Shown: piece by piece, positions 16,305 to 24,767 of the stretch
Position numbering within the stretch: position 1 is the stretch's first letter
Layout of the letters: each line of letters begins with the position of its first letter
Origin: Chloroflexota bacterium
Lineage (GTDB): Bacteria; Chloroflexota; Chloroflexia; Chloroheliales; Chloroheliaceae
Length of the DNA: 64,000 bases
NCBI GenBank assembly: GCA_028287745.1
Contig: JAQBPB010000079.1
Location: 24,681 to 88,680, forward strand
Direction: 5' to 3'
The notes under the pieces: model-generated
The model's input: only the letters and a program-made list of their open reading frames with translations
The model's database searches: none
Told to the model about the DNA's origin: nothing
Made by a program: the position numbers and the translations under genes

Positions 16305-17156
16305 ATGAGTGACGCGTTATTAAAGGAACTTTTTAGCCTGGAAGGCCGGGTAGCAGTTGTTACCGGCGGAACAGGGGTTTTGGGCGGCGCGATGGCCCAG
16401 GGCCTGGCCGGGCTTGGCGCCAGGGTGGCTGTTTTGGGCCGCAACCAGGAACGGGCCGGGAAAGCCGTCGCAAGCATTACCGCTGCCGGAGGTGAGGCGA
16501 TTGCTTTGCTGGCCGATGTAAACAGCCAGCCGGAATTGCTGGCCGCCCGTGATACCCTGCTGGCGCGCTGGGGTAGGGTAGATATCCTGGTAAACGCGGC
16601 CGGTGGGAATGTCGCCGCCGCTAACGTGCCGGATGACGCTTCCCTGTTTGATGTCCCAAAAGAAGCTTTTGCGCAAGTCTTCGATTTGAATTTAATGGGA
16701 ACCCTGCTGCCGACCCAGGTCTTTGGCCGGGCGATGGTCGAGCATAACCGCGAAGGTGGCAAGCAACCCGAAGGCAGTATCGTCAATATTTCATCAATGG
16801 CGGCTATTCGAGTTATCAGCCGGGTGGCCGGGTATTCCGCCGCCAAAGCCGCCGTGGATAATTTCACCCGCTGGCTGGCTGTTGAACTGGCCCGTAAATA
16901 CGGGGCCGGGATGCGGGTGAACGCGATTGCGCCGGGTTTCTTTGTCGGGGAGCAAAACCGGGCTTTGTTGCTTAACCCGGATGGCAGCCTGACCGCGCGC
17001 GGTAACAAAATCATCGAGCATACCCCGGCGGGACGTTTTGGGGAACCGGAAGAACTAATAAGCACCCTGGGCTGGCTGTGTTCACCGGGTGCCCGGTTCG
17101 TTACGGGCCTGGTCGTGCCGGTAGACGGCGGTTTCAACATCTTCAGCGGGGTTTAG
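16305..17156 (+). CDS. SDR oxidoreductase, D-mannonate (fructuronate) reductase-like
   Basis: NAD(P)-dependent short-chain dehydrogenase, 283 residues. The Rossmann motif GGTGVLGG lies near the N-terminus. The catalytic elements NISSMAA and YSAAK follow in the standard order, and the end has PVDGGF. The NVAAANVPDDASLFDVP and MGTLLPTQVFGRAM segments and the FVGEQNRALL loop recall the SDR group annotated as D-mannonate oxidoreductase in hexuronate breakdown. The ATG at 16305 has AGGTG just upstream, so the GTG at 16296 is not used here. It lies 57 bases after the lipoprotein gene and may be co-transcribed, which fits sugar catabolism. Exact substrate is unproven. Confidence 0.8.
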   Translation: MSDALLKELFSLEGRVAVVTGGTGVLGGAMAQGLAGLGARVAVLGRNQERAGKAVASITAAGGEAIALLADVNSQPELLAARDTLLARWGRVDILVNAAGGNVAAANVPDDASLFDVPKEAFAQVFDLNLMGTLLPTQVFGRAMVEHNREGGKQPEGSIVNISSMAAIRVISRVAGYSAAKAAVDNFTRWLAVELARKYGAGMRVNAIAPGFFVGEQNRALLLNPDGSLTARGNKIIEHTPAGRFGEPEELISTLGWLCSPGARFVTGLVVPVDGGFNIFSGV

Positions 17157-17205
17157 AAGCTAAGCCCCTGATCAATCCGAAACAGACAGAATTAAAAACA
17201 ATACA

Positions 17206-17244
17206 AAAAGCCGGGAAAAACATTATATAATGTATCCCGGCTTT
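17206..17244. terminator. Bidirectional terminator between the SDR gene and rpsU
   Basis: AAAGCCGGGA and TCCCGGCTTT form a perfect 10-bp stem. The loop itself contains a short palindrome (ACATTATATAATGT). With A and T runs on both sides it can serve both convergent units. Confidence 0.8.
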
Positions 17245-17260
17245 AATTCTAAAAAGCTAA

Positions 17261-17449
17261 TTAATCGCGCTGGCTCTTGCGACGCTGGCGCTGCTGGCTT
17301 TTTTTCATTTTCTCGCGTCTTTCAACGCCTTTAGAAACGAAGAAGCGTTTGCGCTTGAATTCGCTCAAGACGCCCGCCCGTTTTACCTTCTGGCTGAAAC
17401 GACGAAGTAGAGCTTCAAAGCTTTCGCCTTCTTCCTGGCTTACCTGCAA
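17261..17449 (-). CDS. rpsU: 30S ribosomal protein S21
   Basis: Small basic ribosomal protein of the 30S platform, near the anti-SD end of 16S rRNA. The 62 residues match S21: EGESFEALLRRFSQKVKRAG, then EFKRKRFF, then a Lys/Arg-rich C-terminal tail. The TTG start is supported by AAAGAGGGGTGAT a few bases upstream. It lies 41 bases downstream of the low-complexity zinc-ribbon gene on the same strand and is probably in one operon with it, before the shared terminator. Confidence 0.93.
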   Translation of the reverse strand: MQVSQEEGESFEALLRRFSQKVKRAGVLSEFKRKRFFVSKGVERREKMKKSQQRQRRKSQRD

Positions 17450-17490
17450 AGAATATCACCCCTCTTTCTTAGCTCAACCCGCGCTGAGTG

Positions 17491-18351
17491 TTAATTGCGG
17501 TTTGGCTTCTGGTTATTATAACACGTCCGGCAGAAAACTGGAACTCCATCCCTGGGAACAAATGGAACTTCGGTCTTAATGCCGCAACTGGCGCAGATAA
17601 TGGGGTAACGGCGGCGTTCCAACTGGTCAAAGCCGCCATCATTATCGTAGCTGTTGCCGTTGCTGTAGCCCGGCCCGCTGTTACCATAGCTGTTGGGGTT
17701 GTTGCCATAACCGGAGTTATTACCGTAGCCGGGATTGTTATTATAGTTGCCGCGCTGCTGGCTGTAGCCGGAATTATTGTTGCCGTAATTACCACGCTGC
17801 GGGCTGTTGTACCCGTTGCCGGAGGAGTTGCCGTAGCTGTTGTAGCCGCCGCCGCGCTGGTTACTCTGGCTGCCATATCCGCCACTGCGCTGGTTACTCT
17901 GGCTGCCATATCCGCCACTGCGCTGGTTACCCTGGCTGCCATATCCGGTGCTACCGCTGCGCTGGCTGCCGTAACCAAATCCAAAGTTACCGCTATAATT
18001 GCCGTAACTGCTGCGCTGACCGCCGCCGCCGCCGCCGTAATTACCGCGTGGGCCGCCAAAATTGTTACCGTTACCGCTATTACCAAAATTACCGCGCGGG
18101 TTGCTGTAATTCGAGTTGTAGTTGCTACTGTTCCCGTTCCCGTTACTATTACTGTTATTGTTGGGGCTATAGTTACCGGCACCACCGGTATTAGGAGTGG
18201 CATTTTTACGGACTGCCCGGCAAGAACTGCACCTTACAGGGTCGTTTTCGAAACCCTTCTGGGCATAGAAATCCTGCTCCCTTGCAGAAAAAATAAACTC
18301 CTCACCACAATCGCGGCAGAATAAAATCTTATCTTCCTTTTCGACACTCAC
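17491..18351 (-). CDS. Zinc-ribbon protein with FUS-like Gly/Asn/Ser/Tyr-rich low-complexity core
   Basis: A 286-residue protein with two zinc-binding ends and a disordered middle. Residues of about 10-50 hold FCRDCGEEFIFSAREQDFY, then CSSC, like the probable zinc-ribbon family found in many bacteria. The last 40 residues hold CASCG, then PRDGVPVFCRTC, a second CxxC pair resembling the CxxC-containing tails of Chloroflexota proteins. Between them lie about 190 residues almost wholly of G, N, S, Y, Q and R, with GYGS, GNY and RGN repeats like eukaryotic prion-like or RGG RNA-binding domains. The GTG start has AAAGGAG six bases upstream. It precedes rpsU by 41 bases. An RNA-binding or condensate-forming role is inference. 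Confidence 0.82.
   Translation of the reverse strand: MSVEKEDKILFCRDCGEEFIFSAREQDFYAQKGFENDPVRCSSCRAVRKNATPNTGGAGNYSPNNNSNSNGNGNSSNYNSNYSNPRGNFGNSGNGNNFGGPRGNYGGGGGGQRSSYGNYSGNFGFGYGSQRSGSTGYGSQGNQRSGGYGSQSNQRSGGYGSQSNQRGGGYNSYGNSSGNGYNSPQRGNYGNNNSGYSQQRGNYNNNPGYGNNSGYGNNPNSYGNSGPGYSNGNSYDNDGGFDQLERRRYPIICASCGIKTEVPFVPRDGVPVFCRTCYNNQKPNRN
17855..17953 (-). repeat. 33-bp tandem repeat encoding RSGGYGSQSNQ units
   Basis: Three units (17855-17887, 17888-17920, 17921-17953) repeat with a 33-base period inside the low-complexity gene. The period is exactly 11 codons, so copy number can change without breaking the frame. Confidence 0.85.
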
Positions 18352-19115
18352 AGTGAACTCCTTTAAGTAGGTTGTTGAAGCTTGATTAATTGGCTGTTAG
18401 GCCATCTGAGCAGCTAAATATGCACAAATTCAAATGGTTAAATAGGGTAAGTAGGGCCGGAACCTGGGTAGACTTATGCCGAAATAGACTTTGCATTGAT
18501 AACCAGGGACTCAGGCTATTGGTACTGCCAAGAGCCGCTTTGATAGGAACACCCCTGTCCGAATCAACCGGGTATAGCTAGTTTTGGTATGAAACTGTTA
18601 GGTTGAATAACGTAAGAGTCATAGGTGACGTATGAAATACAATAACTATATAGAAACCTAAATACTTCAGGTAAATAGAAAGGGTTAATAGACCGGATAG
18701 ACATTATTGTAAATTCAGTAAAAAGAGCGAAGGGCTACCCAGCTTAGAGGAGCAAATTACCGTAGAGCGGCTTTTCTATTGGAGGTCCGACCGCACTCAA
18801 ACTTGCTACTAATAAATATCCAGGCTACCTGCCTGCTGGAAGACTTTAAACCGTTTCCAAAAGGAACATCACATCAAAAAACACATCAATCCTTACTGAT
18901 TTAATTTATTATACTGCCTTTTTTATGGTTAAGCAAGAGTTTAACCCCCCCTGGTCGTTAAAATTTTGCTAAAATTTTAAGGTTTTTGGTTGGTTTGCCC
19001 AAAATGTTACCCGGCAAGTTACTAAAAATGGCCGGGTAATAGACAGTCCGGGCTTACTCGGCTATAATCGAAAGGCTGGTAAAAGGACCTTGTAAACGCT
19101 TAAGGAGAAATAACT
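18352..19115. other. Long intergenic region between divergent units
   Basis: 760 AT-rich bases between the zinc-ribbon/rpsU operon and galE. A good promoter for galE lies at its right end. A 63-codon open frame near 18390-18581 has no SD and unlike composition, so I do not call it. No RNA gene was recognised. Confidence 0.4.
19040..19068 (+). promoter_or_regulatory. Probable galE promoter
   Basis: TAGACA (19040-19045), a 17-base spacer, and a perfect TATAAT (19063-19068) lie about 50 bases before the galE start. Confidence 0.65.
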
Positions 19116-20105
19116 TTGAAAGTTTTGGTTACGGGTGGAGCGGGCTATATCGGGTCGCATACAGTCCGGGAACTGGTTAATCTAAACCATGAAGTAATTG
19201 TCCTGGATAGCCTGGAACTGGGCCACCAGGAACTGGCCCGCGCCGCCGGGGCTAGGAAAATCATCCAGGGTAACACGGCTGACACGGCCCTCCTGGACAA
19301 CCTTTTTGACCAGGAACAAATCGGGGCGGTCATTCACTTTGCCGCCTACAAAAACGCCGGGGAATCCGTTGAAAAACCCGGCAAGTACTTTACAAATAAT
19401 GTGGCCGGTACCCAGTCCTTGCTTGACGCGATGCTACGCCATAATGTGAAGAATTTTATTTTCTCTTCAAGCTGCGCAATCTTTGGTACGCCCCAGAATG
19501 TACCGGTGTCCGAAACCAATAACCCCTATCACCCCGAAAGCCCTTACGGCGAAAGTAAACTGATGGCCGAAACCGTCCTTAAGTGGTACGACGTGGCTTA
19601 CGGGCTGAAAAGTATAAATTTGCGCTATTTTAATGCGGCCGGGGCTTCGCTGGACGGCAAGCTGGGCGAGGACTGGACGGTTACCCTTAACCTGGTCCCG
19701 CTGGTAATGAAAGCGGCCCTGGGTAAAACGCCTTCCGTGAAAGTTTTCGGCACGGACTACCCCACCCCGGACGGTACCTGTATCCGCGATTACATTCACG
19801 TGGTTGACCTGGCTACCGCCCATGTCCGGGCGCTGGAATACCTGCAGGCCAATAACCAGTCCAATCAGTACAACCTGGGCACCGGCAAAGGCAGTTCGGT
19901 TAAAGAGGTAATCGATACTACCAAACGGATTAGCGGCAGGGACTTTAAGGTGGAGGAAATCGGGCGAAGGCCGGGCGACCCGGTGGCAATCTGGGCCGAT
20001 AGCACCAAAGCTGAACGCGAGCTGAACTGGAAGGCCCAGTACGACCTGGAAACTATAATCAAGACTGCTTACGAATGGCATTCGGCGCATGCTGACGGTA
20101 TCTAA
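19116..20105 (+). CDS. galE: UDP-glucose 4-epimerase
   Basis: Interconverts UDP-glucose and UDP-galactose for galactose use and glycan synthesis. It is an extended SDR of 329 residues. The NAD-binding GGAGYIGSH opens the protein. FAAYKNAGES and the FSSSCAIFG catalytic Ser/Thr region follow, with Tyr and Lys in YGESK. The DYIHVVDL and NLGTGKGSSV segments are family hallmarks. The TTG start is supported by AAGGAG eight bases upstream and by the promoter at 19040. It appears monocistronic. Confidence 0.93.
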   Translation: MKVLVTGGAGYIGSHTVRELVNLNHEVIVLDSLELGHQELARAAGARKIIQGNTADTALLDNLFDQEQIGAVIHFAAYKNAGESVEKPGKYFTNNVAGTQSLLDAMLRHNVKNFIFSSSCAIFGTPQNVPVSETNNPYHPESPYGESKLMAETVLKWYDVAYGLKSINLRYFNAAGASLDGKLGEDWTVTLNLVPLVMKAALGKTPSVKVFGTDYPTPDGTCIRDYIHVVDLATAHVRALEYLQANNQSNQYNLGTGKGSSVKEVIDTTKRISGRDFKVEEIGRRPGDPVAIWADSTKAERELNWKAQYDLETIIKTAYEWHSAHADGI

Positions 20106-20335
20106 GCAGGTTTGAAACCTGCTAAAAGCCGGGTCCGGTCAGAAGGGGTTCCTTTTGACCGGCCAGGCTGGCCGGATGTATAATCGGGTGGGAAATACGG
20201 TTGACCGGCTTCAATAAAATTACGCCTTTCGCGCTGTCCCTGGAAGCCCTTAATTAACCGCAAACACTTACGGCCGGTGAAAGCCGTAATTTTACGAAAC
20301 CCCAGATACTCAGCTAAAGGAGTAACCAGACTTTC

Positions 20336-20938
20336 ATGAGCCAGAATGAAAAGAATGTTGGCCCTGACTTGACAGGGGTGAAAGCGGTCGATAATAGCGC
20401 TTCTACTCCCCCGGCCCAACCGGCCAGGAACATGCCGCAAGGCATTAATCCGGGAGCGCATGTAACCGAATCACCGGGTGTCCAGTTGGAAAATACCACC
20501 CCTACACCTGCTCCCGTGACGGTCCCGGCCGCGCATCCAGGGGCGCAGGGCGCTTCTACCACACAGGCCGCTCCGGCCCCGGCCCCGGCCCCGGCTCCCA
20601 AAGCTGAAGAAACCGCCGTTGCCAAAGTTAACAGTTACATTCCGGGCGGCCTGAACCCAGAAATAGTCAATCCCATAGACAACCCGGCCCAGAGCGACCA
20701 GAATTTCCCCTTCTCGGCGGGCCATAAGATGCATGAAGTAATGCAGTACCAGAACTTTTTCACTTTCCCGCTGGATACCTATTACAACGTCTTTGACGCA
20801 ATCTATTACTTCAGCGATGAGAAAAACCGCAACCGCTATAACTACGAACAGCAGCAGCTTATCATCAGTCGGATTGTGCGGGCAGCCCAGGACTTTGATA
20901 TTCCGATTGAGGGTGTCCGTGAAAAATTGAGAATTTAA
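20336..20938 (+). CDS. Unknown protein with Pro/Ala-rich N-terminal half
   Basis: A 200-residue protein I cannot assign. Residues 1 to about 100 are disordered and rich in Pro, Ala and Thr, including a PAPAPAPAP run. The last 75 residues look folded and helical, with many aromatics (MQYQNFFTFPLDTYYNVFD, then NRYNYEQQQLIISRIV). No signal peptide is visible. An AAAGGAG lies 13 bases before the ATG, a long spacing. The next gene starts 15 bases downstream, so the two are probably co-transcribed and may work together. Confidence 0.6.
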   Translation: MSQNEKNVGPDLTGVKAVDNSASTPPAQPARNMPQGINPGAHVTESPGVQLENTTPTPAPVTVPAAHPGAQGASTTQAAPAPAPAPAPKAEETAVAKVNSYIPGGLNPEIVNPIDNPAQSDQNFPFSAGHKMHEVMQYQNFFTFPLDTYYNVFDAIYYFSDEKNRNRYNYEQQQLIISRIVRAAQDFDIPIEGVREKLRI

Positions 20939-20953
20939 GTTAGCGGGTTAATT

Positions 20954-22444
20954 ATGACCGATCCTGGCGAAATTCCGTCGAATTCAACCCCTCAACCTTC
21001 GACCGGGCAACCCTATCCTGACACGGTCGAGTTGCGCCAGCGCCTGGTTAATTATCTTTACCAGGAAGGCGCTATCCGGTCACCGCTTCTGGCAAAAGCC
21101 TTTTCCGAAGTGCCTCGTGAAATCTTTCTTCCGTCCAATATTCCCCTCCAACGCGTTTATAGCGATGACGCCATCGTGGTCAAATGGGACGAAAATAACT
21201 TCCCTTCAAGTTCAAGCTCTCAACCAATTCTCATGGCCGATATGCTGGAAGCCTTGCGGCTGGAACCCGGCTTAAAGGTGCTTGAAATCGGGGCCGGGGT
21301 TGGTTATAACGCCGCCCTGATGGCCCATTGGGTGGGGGACGGTTCCCTGGTGACTACGGTTGACCTGGACCCTGTTATGGTGGATGTTGCAAAGGCTAAT
21401 TTGCAGGAACTGGCCCGCCAGAGCGGTAAAAACTTCGACCGGGTGACAGTGGTCGCGGCGGACGGCAGCGCCGGGTACCCGGACAACGCGCCTTACGACC
21501 GGATAATTGTGACGGTCCAACAATGGGAGATAGCCCCGGCCTGGGTGGACCAGTTGCGCGTGGGCGGGATTCTGCTTCTGCCGCTGACCATTTCCACTCA
21601 CCTGTGGGGCGGCCTTATACCGGCTTTACAAAAACAGCCTGACGGTAGCCTGGTTGGGGTTGACGGTAGTTTCGGGGGGTTTATGCCGATGCGTGGGGAA
21701 ATGGCCCACCCGGTGACTTCCCAGGGCCGTTTTGCGCTCTTGCCGCTGAATCCTTCCCTGGTGTGGTCTGACTTTGGGCCGGTACCGGAAAAGTCGTTAC
21801 CCCAGTTACTGCTTTCAAATTCTGAAATAATGCCTGGCCTGGAACGGTTCCTGGAAGAACCGGGTGTCCTGGTGGCCGGGCCGGAAGTAACCAGAGAGTT
21901 GGACTTTTCCTCGGAAGGGCTTCTCGGCCAGAGGGATAACCGGGAGCAGCGCAGCGTATTCAGCGTATTCTATGGGTTTAGTTTTATGCTGGCGGTGTCC
22001 GCCCAGGACCGGCTTTTTTCCCTGGTGCTGGCGACACCTCAGCCCGATTCCGAAGCCGGTACGGACACCGGCCGGACCGCTACCGGGTGGTCAAGGGATG
22101 GTTGGCATTACGAGGTCCGCGGCCTGGCCCTGGTTGAACCGGCCCTGGATGCGGGTGGTTACGACCTGACCCTGTTATTATCACCCGATAATTCTAATCG
22201 GCCGCAGGCAAGGCTAGTCCAGGGCTGGCGCATCCGGTCAAGCGCAAGCGCTAATCTTTCGAATCCCGGCCCAAACCGCGCCACCCAGAAACTGGGGGAG
22301 GCCTGGCAGAGCTGGCACCGGATGGGCCGGCCTTCGCCGGTCCGGTATCGCCCGGTGGCCTACCCGGCCAGCCAGCCTCAACCGGTCCCCGGCTATATTC
22401 TACCGCGCCGCTTTTATAATCTGGTCCTGCCTTTTCAACCCTGA
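20954..22444 (+). CDS. PCMT-family methyltransferase with long C-terminal extension
   Basis: Protein-L-isoaspartate O-methyltransferase-like enzyme that would use SAM to repair or modify damaged aspartyl residues. Residues of about 20-220 carry the family order: FSEVPREIFLP, then the LEIGAGVGYNAALMA SAM-binding loop, then TTVDLDPVMV, then DRIIVTVQQWEIAPAWVDQL, then GGILLLPL. The remaining 270 or so residues are not part of classical PCMT (about 210 residues) and are unrecognised. The lineage may use it for another acceptor. Its 3' end overlaps the convergent GNAT gene by 10 bases. Confidence 0.75.
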   Translation: MTDPGEIPSNSTPQPSTGQPYPDTVELRQRLVNYLYQEGAIRSPLLAKAFSEVPREIFLPSNIPLQRVYSDDAIVVKWDENNFPSSSSSQPILMADMLEALRLEPGLKVLEIGAGVGYNAALMAHWVGDGSLVTTVDLDPVMVDVAKANLQELARQSGKNFDRVTVVAADGSAGYPDNAPYDRIIVTVQQWEIAPAWVDQLRVGGILLLPLTISTHLWGGLIPALQKQPDGSLVGVDGSFGGFMPMRGEMAHPVTSQGRFALLPLNPSLVWSDFGPVPEKSLPQLLLSNSEIMPGLERFLEEPGVLVAGPEVTRELDFSSEGLLGQRDNREQRSVFSVFYGFSFMLAVSAQDRLFSLVLATPQPDSEAGTDTGRTATGWSRDGWHYEVRGLALVEPALDAGGYDLTLLLSPDNSNRPQARLVQGWRIRSSASANLSNPGPNRATQKLGEAWQSWHRMGRPSPVRYRPVAYPASQPQPVPGYILPRRFYNLVLPFQP

Positions 22445-22899
22445 AGCCGTAGCCGTTTCTTCATTTCAAGCATAGTTGGTTCGAAGCCAAAGCGCCGGTA
22501 AAGCCGGATGGCGGCTTCGTTGGCCGGGTGAACCTTTAAATCCAGGGTAAGGCCCTGGTGGCTTTGGCAAAAGGCCAGCGCGTGTTCCACCAGGCGAGTA
22601 CCTATCTGCTGGCGGCGGAAGCGAGGCAGGACCGCTATTCCCAGGGTATAAGTCCTGGCCCCGATTTCACCCCCGGCATGCAGCCAGACCGCCCCGGCCC
22701 GCAACTCTCCCCACCGGGCGATAAACGCGTAATTGCGGTCCGGTTTCCAACCCGCCATTTCAAACCGCACCAGAGCCTGGCGCTCCAGCAGGGTTTTACG
22801 GGCAAATTGCGGCTGAGTTTGCAGGGTCAGGTCCAGCATTTCCTCCAGGAAAGCGATGTCTTCCGCGCCAGCGGCCTTAATGCTTATTTCACCACTCAT
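22435..22899 (-). CDS. GNAT family N-acetyltransferase
   Basis: Acetyl-CoA-dependent N-acyltransferase of the GNAT superfamily, 154 residues, resembling RimI. The acetyl-CoA-binding segment reads LGIAVLPRFRRQQIGTRLVE, with the Q/RxxGxG/A loop as RRQQIGT, then LKVHPANEAAIRLYRRFGFE. Its ATG overlaps the purC stop by four bases (ATGA), so translation is probably coupled to purC. The substrate is unknown, and proximity to purC does not by itself imply a purine role. Confidence 0.85.
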   Translation of the reverse strand: MSGEISIKAAGAEDIAFLEEMLDLTLQTQPQFARKTLLERQALVRFEMAGWKPDRNYAFIARWGELRAGAVWLHAGGEIGARTYTLGIAVLPRFRRQQIGTRLVEHALAFCQSHQGLTLDLKVHPANEAAIRLYRRFGFEPTMLEMKKRLRLQG

Positions 22900-23867
22900 A
22901 GACCTGCTTTTTTAAGATTATGCCTGATGCGGTCTTCAGGCTTCAGCGAGAAATCGACTTCGAAAGTCTGGCCGGTCAACTTTTCGTAACAGGCCTGGTA
23001 ACGCTGGCTCAACCGGGCGATAATATCGTCGGTCAGGGCCGGTGGCTCACCGTCACCCCGGAAACCTTGCTCGCGCATCCAGAGCCGCAGCAGTTCTTTG
23101 TCGAAATTATCCGGCTCCTGGCCCTGGTCAAATCTGGCCTGGTAGGTATCGGCCAGCCAGTAACGGCTGCTATCGGGAGTATGGACCTCATCCACCAGGG
23201 CTACCTGCCCATCAATCAAACCAAACTCATACTTGGTATCCACCAGGACTAAACCGGCCTGCCGGGCAATCTCCTGCCCGCGCGCAAAGACGGCCAGGGC
23301 GGCCCGTTCAATCGTCTGCCAGTGTTCGGGGGCGACCAGCCCTTCATTGAGAATAGTTTCCCTGGAAAGGGGCCGGTCGTGGCCGCCGACTTCGGCGTGA
23401 GTGGTCGGGGTAATTATCGGAGTGGGTAAAGGCTGGTTTTTTTTCAGGCCGTCCGGGAACTCCAGGCCGTACATGGCGCGGTTGCCTTCCTGGTACATTA
23501 CCCACAGGCTGGTATCGGTGACGCCGGTCAAAAAGCCGCGCACGATCACTTCGACCGGGAACATCTCAGCCCGCTTTACCACCATAACATTCGGGTCCGG
23601 CACGTCCAGCAGGTGATTGGGAACCAGGTCGGCGGTATGTTCAAACCAGAACCGGGACAACTGGTTAAGCACCTGGCCCTTGAAGGGAATAAGCCCCAGC
23701 ACCCGGTCGAAAGCCGATTGCCGGTCGGTCGTGACCACCAGGCGGCGTTGCGGGTCCAGTTCGTAAAAGTCACGCACTTTACCCCGGCCAATCTCGCCGT
23801 AACCACTCAGGTTAACACCACCGAGTGCCCAGTCCCGGCGCTCTAAAATTTGCTCAGTTGTCAGCAT
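22896..23867 (-). CDS. purC: Phosphoribosylaminoimidazole-succinocarboxamide synthase
   Basis: ATP-dependent SAICAR synthetase joining aspartate to CAIR in purine biosynthesis. The 323 residues contain GEIGRGKVRDFYEL, the TDRQSAFDRVLG signature, IPFKGQVLNQLSRFWF, VIVRGFLTG and the LVDTKYEFGL/LVDEVHTPDSSRYW pair that binds substrate. Length and motif order match the Ade1-like form. AAAGG lies just before the ATG. It forms a two-gene unit with the GNAT gene. No other purine genes are nearby. Confidence 0.94.
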   Translation of the reverse strand: MLTTEQILERRDWALGGVNLSGYGEIGRGKVRDFYELDPQRRLVVTTDRQSAFDRVLGLIPFKGQVLNQLSRFWFEHTADLVPNHLLDVPDPNVMVVKRAEMFPVEVIVRGFLTGVTDTSLWVMYQEGNRAMYGLEFPDGLKKNQPLPTPIITPTTHAEVGGHDRPLSRETILNEGLVAPEHWQTIERAALAVFARGQEIARQAGLVLVDTKYEFGLIDGQVALVDEVHTPDSSRYWLADTYQARFDQGQEPDNFDKELLRLWMREQGFRGDGEPPALTDDIIARLSQRYQACYEKLTGQTFEVDFSLKPEDRIRHNLKKAGL

Positions 23868-23939
23868 TTATCCTTTGTCTCCAATTCACTTTCTAATCTT
23901 CACTTGATTTATACCTGGTTACAAGCTAAAAACTTGAAT

Positions 23940-24723
23940 GGATGGTATTATCATTCACGCAAAAATGCCCTGCTTAAATATACTATACCAGGCAGGCGCT
24001 AGAAATGGAAACGCCTTTGATTGGGCGGCGGCGGTCGCCATGAAACTGGCGAGAGGCAGCGGCTTGCGCCTTTTTTTTGAATGTCTTTATCCTGGGAGCG
24101 CTGATTTCGACATTTCTATCCAACGACGCAACGGCCCTGATTCTTACGCCGGTAGTCTTCTATACACTGACCACTCGCCTGCGGCTGAACCCCCTGCCCT
24201 TCATGTTTGCCTGCACTTTTATCGCCGATACGGCTTCTTTTACCCTGCCTGTGTCCAACCCGATAAATTTCCTGTTTACCTGGGCATTTTCACAGGCCCA
24301 GGACCTGGGCGCGTTTTTAAAACATTTGCCGGCGGCCAGCCTCCTGGCGATTGGCCTGAACATTATCCTTTTTGTACTGCTCTTTCGCAAGCAGATACCC
24401 GCCCAGTTTGAGCCGGAAGAAATGGAGGACCGGGCCAGGTTATTGGTAAAAATGGCCGGGATTTCTTTGTGTTTGTCGCGGCTTGCCTGGCTTTAATCGT
24501 GGTTGGTTACGTTGCGGCTTCGCTGGTCCACTGGCCGGCTTTCCTTTGTGGGGGCTGCCGGGGCCTGGTACTGATAGCGGGCGCGGCGCTCTTCAAGCAC
24601 CTGAGTTGGACCAGGTTAAGCAGGGAAATATCTCCTTTGCAATATTTCAAACTGGGGGTTATAGTAACTCCATTCATGCCACTGGTGGGGCCCCTGGCAA
24701 TCTGGGTAAGCCTGTTGATTTAG
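23940..24723 (+). pseudogene. Broken ArsB/NhaD-type ion permease
   Basis: Remnant of an anion or arsenite permease of the ArsB/NhaD superfamily. The pieces run in three frames: AFDWAAAVAMKLARGSG (around 24025-24070), then NVFILGALISTFLSNDAT through FIADTASFTLPVSNPINF to KQIPAQFEP (24077-24440), then FVAACLALIVVGYVAASLV through ITPFMPLVGPLA-like sequence to the stop at 24723. At least two frameshifts separate them, and the N-terminal third is missing. The SNDATALILTP segment is the family signature. It sits between purC and the carboxylesterase. Confidence 0.78.
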
Positions 24724-24767
24724 GGTAGTGATAGGTGAAGTAAAGTTCAGGGTAGGAGCCTTTTATT

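Noticed and set aside
17855..17953. 33-bp repeats as a possible CRISPR array
   Set aside because: Units are directly adjacent without spacers and encode an in-frame peptide repeat.
17488..18324. Ala/Val/Thr-rich frame opposite the low-complexity zinc-ribbon gene
   Set aside because: The minus frame has two zinc ribbons, a good SD and an operon partner. The plus frame is the mirror of its repetitive codons.
18390..18581. 63-codon frame in the gap before galE
   Set aside because: TTG-type start without SD and composition unlike neighbouring genes.
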